From Gammaproteobacteria bacterium (GTDB lineage Bacteria > Pseudomonadota > Gammaproteobacteria > Pseudomonadales > Pseudohongiellaceae): a stretch of DNA of 64,000 nt. The position numbers and the translations under genes were made by a program. The DNA is taken from contig DUBM01000014.1 in the NCBI GenBank assembly GCA_012960305.1, forward strand, positions 248,001 through 312,000, in the 5' to 3' direction. Under the pieces are notes generated by a model. That model was not told where the DNA came from and made no database searches. It was given only the letters and a program-made list of their open reading frames with translations. Shown piece by piece: positions 62,626-64,000 of the stretch. How positions within the stretch are numbered: the first letter of the stretch is position 1; each line of letters starts with the position of its first letter.

Positions 62626-63276
62626 ATGCCCCGGAATCAGTTAATAGAAGCTTCACCACTTAGCAAACAGAAAAGCAAGAGCGCGAAAGCTAAAGCAGCT
62701 ATTTGCGAGGCTACCATCGATTGTCTCGTTGAGGTAGGCTACGGAAAAACTTCCCTCAATTTAGTCGCCGCCCAAGCGGGTTTTTCCAAGGGTGCCTTAC
62801 AACACCATTTTCACAGTAAAGAAGATTTGATAATTGCCACTGCTAATCGACTATTGCAACGAACTGTCAATGCTCCCACTCATTCAAGCTCACACTCAAA
62901 CCTCAGTTCTCCCCGCTCTACGCAAACTGTCTCCACTGCTATTCTCTTCCTCTGGAATAAATTAGTGAATACACCACCCTATCGAGCATTGCTTGAAATC
63001 CTCACGGCCGCTCGAACCGATGTGGCTTTGCGGAAGCGGGTGTCACATACTTTACAAGAATGGAATACAGCGCTGAATGAGCAGGCCGTTGCCACTTATT
63101 ATTCGCGAGAAGGTGATGAAGAAGTTAGACAGCTTATGAGTATGACTCGAAATTTTCTCGGCGGGCTGATAATACATGAGCGTCACGGTCGAAAGTCTTC
63201 CGAAAGTCTCAAGCAAGTGAAAAAATGGATCACATTGATCGAACCAAAATTAAAACTGCGTACAGAGAAAAACTAA
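62626..63276 (+). CDS. TetR family transcriptional regulator, likely controlling the adjacent operon
   Basis: 216 residues. The N-terminal helix-turn-helix is TSLNLVAAQAGFSKGALQHHFHSKEDLI; the rest is the variable ligand domain. It is transcribed divergently from the acyl-CoA dehydrogenase-carboxylase-AtuA series, the same arrangement as atuR in Pseudomonas, so repression relieved by a terpenyl-CoA or related ligand is a reasonable guess. A GST gene begins 1 bp after its stop. Confidence 0.85.
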   Translation: MPRNQLIEASPLSKQKSKSAKAKAAICEATIDCLVEVGYGKTSLNLVAAQAGFSKGALQHHFHSKEDLIIATANRLLQRTVNAPTHSSSHSNLSSPRSTQTVSTAILFLWNKLVNTPPYRALLEILTAARTDVALRKRVSHTLQEWNTALNEQAVATYYSREGDEEVRQLMSMTRNFLGGLIIHERHGRKSSESLKQVKKWITLIEPKLKLRTEKN

Positions 63277-63277
63277 A

Positions 63278-63889
63278 ATGACCATAAAACTTTATCACTG
63301 CCATCGCGCCCGATCTATGCGTCCACTCTGGACTCTGGAAGAAATGGGAATCGACTACGAATTAATTGTTATGAAATTTCCACCACGAGCTACCTACGAA
63401 GGCTATCTCGACATCAATCCGCTCGGAACCGTACCTACGATGGTTGATGGTGATGTGACTATGACTGAATCTGCAGGCATTTCACAATACCTTGTGGACC
63501 TTTATGGGCCCACCGACATTGCGCTCGAGCCCGGCGCTCCTGACTATGGAATTTACCTGAACTGGTTACACCGCAGTGATGCGACCTTAACTTTTCCCCA
63601 GACACTGGTGCTGCGTTATACCAAATTGGAACCTATGGAACGACGACAGCCGCAGGTAGTGGAAGATTACACCCGCTGGTTTTTTTCTCGATTGAGAGCA
63701 CTAGAACTGGCATTAAAAGACAGAGATTATCTTTGTGCCAATAAATTCACTATCGCTGATATAGCGGTAGGCTATGCACTCGTATTGGGCGAGTCATTGG
63801 GCATGTCCGAATCATTCAAACCCAATACACAAAAGTACTTTGCTATGTTGAAAGCACGACCGGCATATCAACGTGCAGCTGAACTTTAA
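63278..63889 (+). CDS. Glutathione S-transferase family protein, TetR-linked
   Basis: 203 residues. The N-terminal thioredoxin-like domain has IKLYHCHRARSMRPLWTLEEMGIDYE, with NPLGTVPTMVDGD and TESAGISQYLVDLYG as the glutathione site. The C-terminal domain has FTIADIAVGYALVLGESL. It is translated immediately after the TetR gene and probably co-regulated, possibly to conjugate reactive pathway intermediates. A hairpin at 63894-63913 follows. Confidence 0.87.
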   Translation: MTIKLYHCHRARSMRPLWTLEEMGIDYELIVMKFPPRATYEGYLDINPLGTVPTMVDGDVTMTESAGISQYLVDLYGPTDIALEPGAPDYGIYLNWLHRSDATLTFPQTLVLRYTKLEPMERRQPQVVEDYTRWFFSRLRALELALKDRDYLCANKFTIADIAVGYALVLGESLGMSESFKPNTQKYFAMLKARPAYQRAAEL

Positions 63890-63893
63890 GATT

Positions 63894-63913
63894 TGTATTG
63901 CAGGATCAATACA
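63894..63913 (+). terminator. Hairpin after the GST gene
   Basis: TGTATTG and CAATACA form a perfect 7-bp stem with a 6-nt loop, 5 bp after the GST stop. No T-tract follows, so this is a weak terminator candidate. Confidence 0.35.
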
Positions 63914-63982
63914 GAAAGTTAATACACTAGTACTATTGCAACAATTTAACTGTAACGGGAAAATCGAGTAGCGAAAAGAAAT

Positions 63983-64000
63983 ATGAGTTTAGAATTTGTC
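63983..64000 (+). CDS. Possible start of the next gene, cut by the window end
   Basis: ATG at 63983 opens six codons (MSLEFV) before the window ends. AAAAGAAA upstream is a weak ribosome site. Nothing can be said about its identity. Confidence 0.3.

Noticed and set aside
1..64000. General reassignment of TGA to an amino acid
   Set aside because: TGA is used as a normal stop in several genes here (for example at 448-450), so the in-frame TGAs are special cases.
1..64000. CRISPR arrays, insertion sequences, tRNA or rRNA genes
   Set aside because: Read-through of gaps gave no regularly spaced repeats, no transposase-like frames and no tRNA T-arm pattern; a covariance-model scan would be needed to exclude an unusual RNA.

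Overview
The window looks like a chromosomal piece of an uncultivated, probably marine gammaproteobacterium. RarA, RdgC, a TIGR02647-type small protein, FabV and a DeaD-type helicase are a gammaproteobacterial housekeeping set. The base composition is moderately AT-rich. The many exported quinoproteins, c-type cytochromes, a sulfatase, a DUF5916 protein and secreted proteins of unknown function fit an aerobic marine heterotroph. No rRNA, tRNA, CRISPR array, insertion sequence or phage gene was recognised.

Layout. 1-7.8 kb: the 3' end of an unknown gene, a DUF6152 protein, a MaoC hydratase gene broken by one TGA, rarA, a TIGR02647 protein, an exported methyltransferase-like protein, a DUF5916 outer-membrane protein and truA. 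7.8-16 kb: a quinoprotein dehydrogenase with its dihaem cytochrome, then exported cupin, amidohydrolase, VOC and alpha/beta-hydrolase proteins and a nucleoside-type MFS carrier. 16-25.5 kb: sulfatase, first copy of a duplicated two-gene membrane cassette, a gene remnant, AGCS symporter, aldehyde dehydrogenase, glutamine amidotransferase, TauD-type dioxygenase and a GrdB/PrdB-like selenoprotein gene. 25.7-33 kb: NIPSNAP protein, two more quinoproteins (one with a fused cytochrome), Kelch protein, second copy of the cassette and a GNAT enzyme. 33-40 kb: GST, CinA-type amidohydrolase, lipoprotein, aminotransferase, ABM monooxygenase, M20 peptidase, flavin reductase and VTT membrane protein. 40-45.5 kb: three paralogues of an exported family sharing a C-terminal YEYACHEGNY-type motif, mixed with a collapsed FG-GAP gene and a decayed Lrp/AsnC regulator. 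45.6-52 kb: fabV, APC permease, rdgC, deaD. 52-64 kb: a minus-strand acyclic-terpene-utilisation-like operon (two acyl-CoA dehydrogenases, carboxylase beta and alpha, enoyl-CoA hydratase, AtuA) ending with a second selenoprotein gene, and a divergent TetR-GST pair.

The main result is that two genes that look split are each one gene with an in-frame TGA at the redox position of a UxxC motif. Both have a perfect hairpin 12-15 nt after the TGA, and the apical regions of the two hairpins share CGTG. One encodes a GrdB/PrdB-like reductase component beside a TauD-type dioxygenase. The other encodes an exported thioredoxin-like domain fused to a DsbD N-terminal-like domain. This predicts that the host decodes UGA as selenocysteine, although no sel genes lie in the window. 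A third in-frame TGA, in the MaoC gene, fails these tests and looks like ordinary damage.

Several broken genes (MaoC, FG-GAP, Lrp/AsnC and a remnant of the YEYACHEGNY family) show local gene decay, alongside duplication of the secreted family and of the small membrane cassette.
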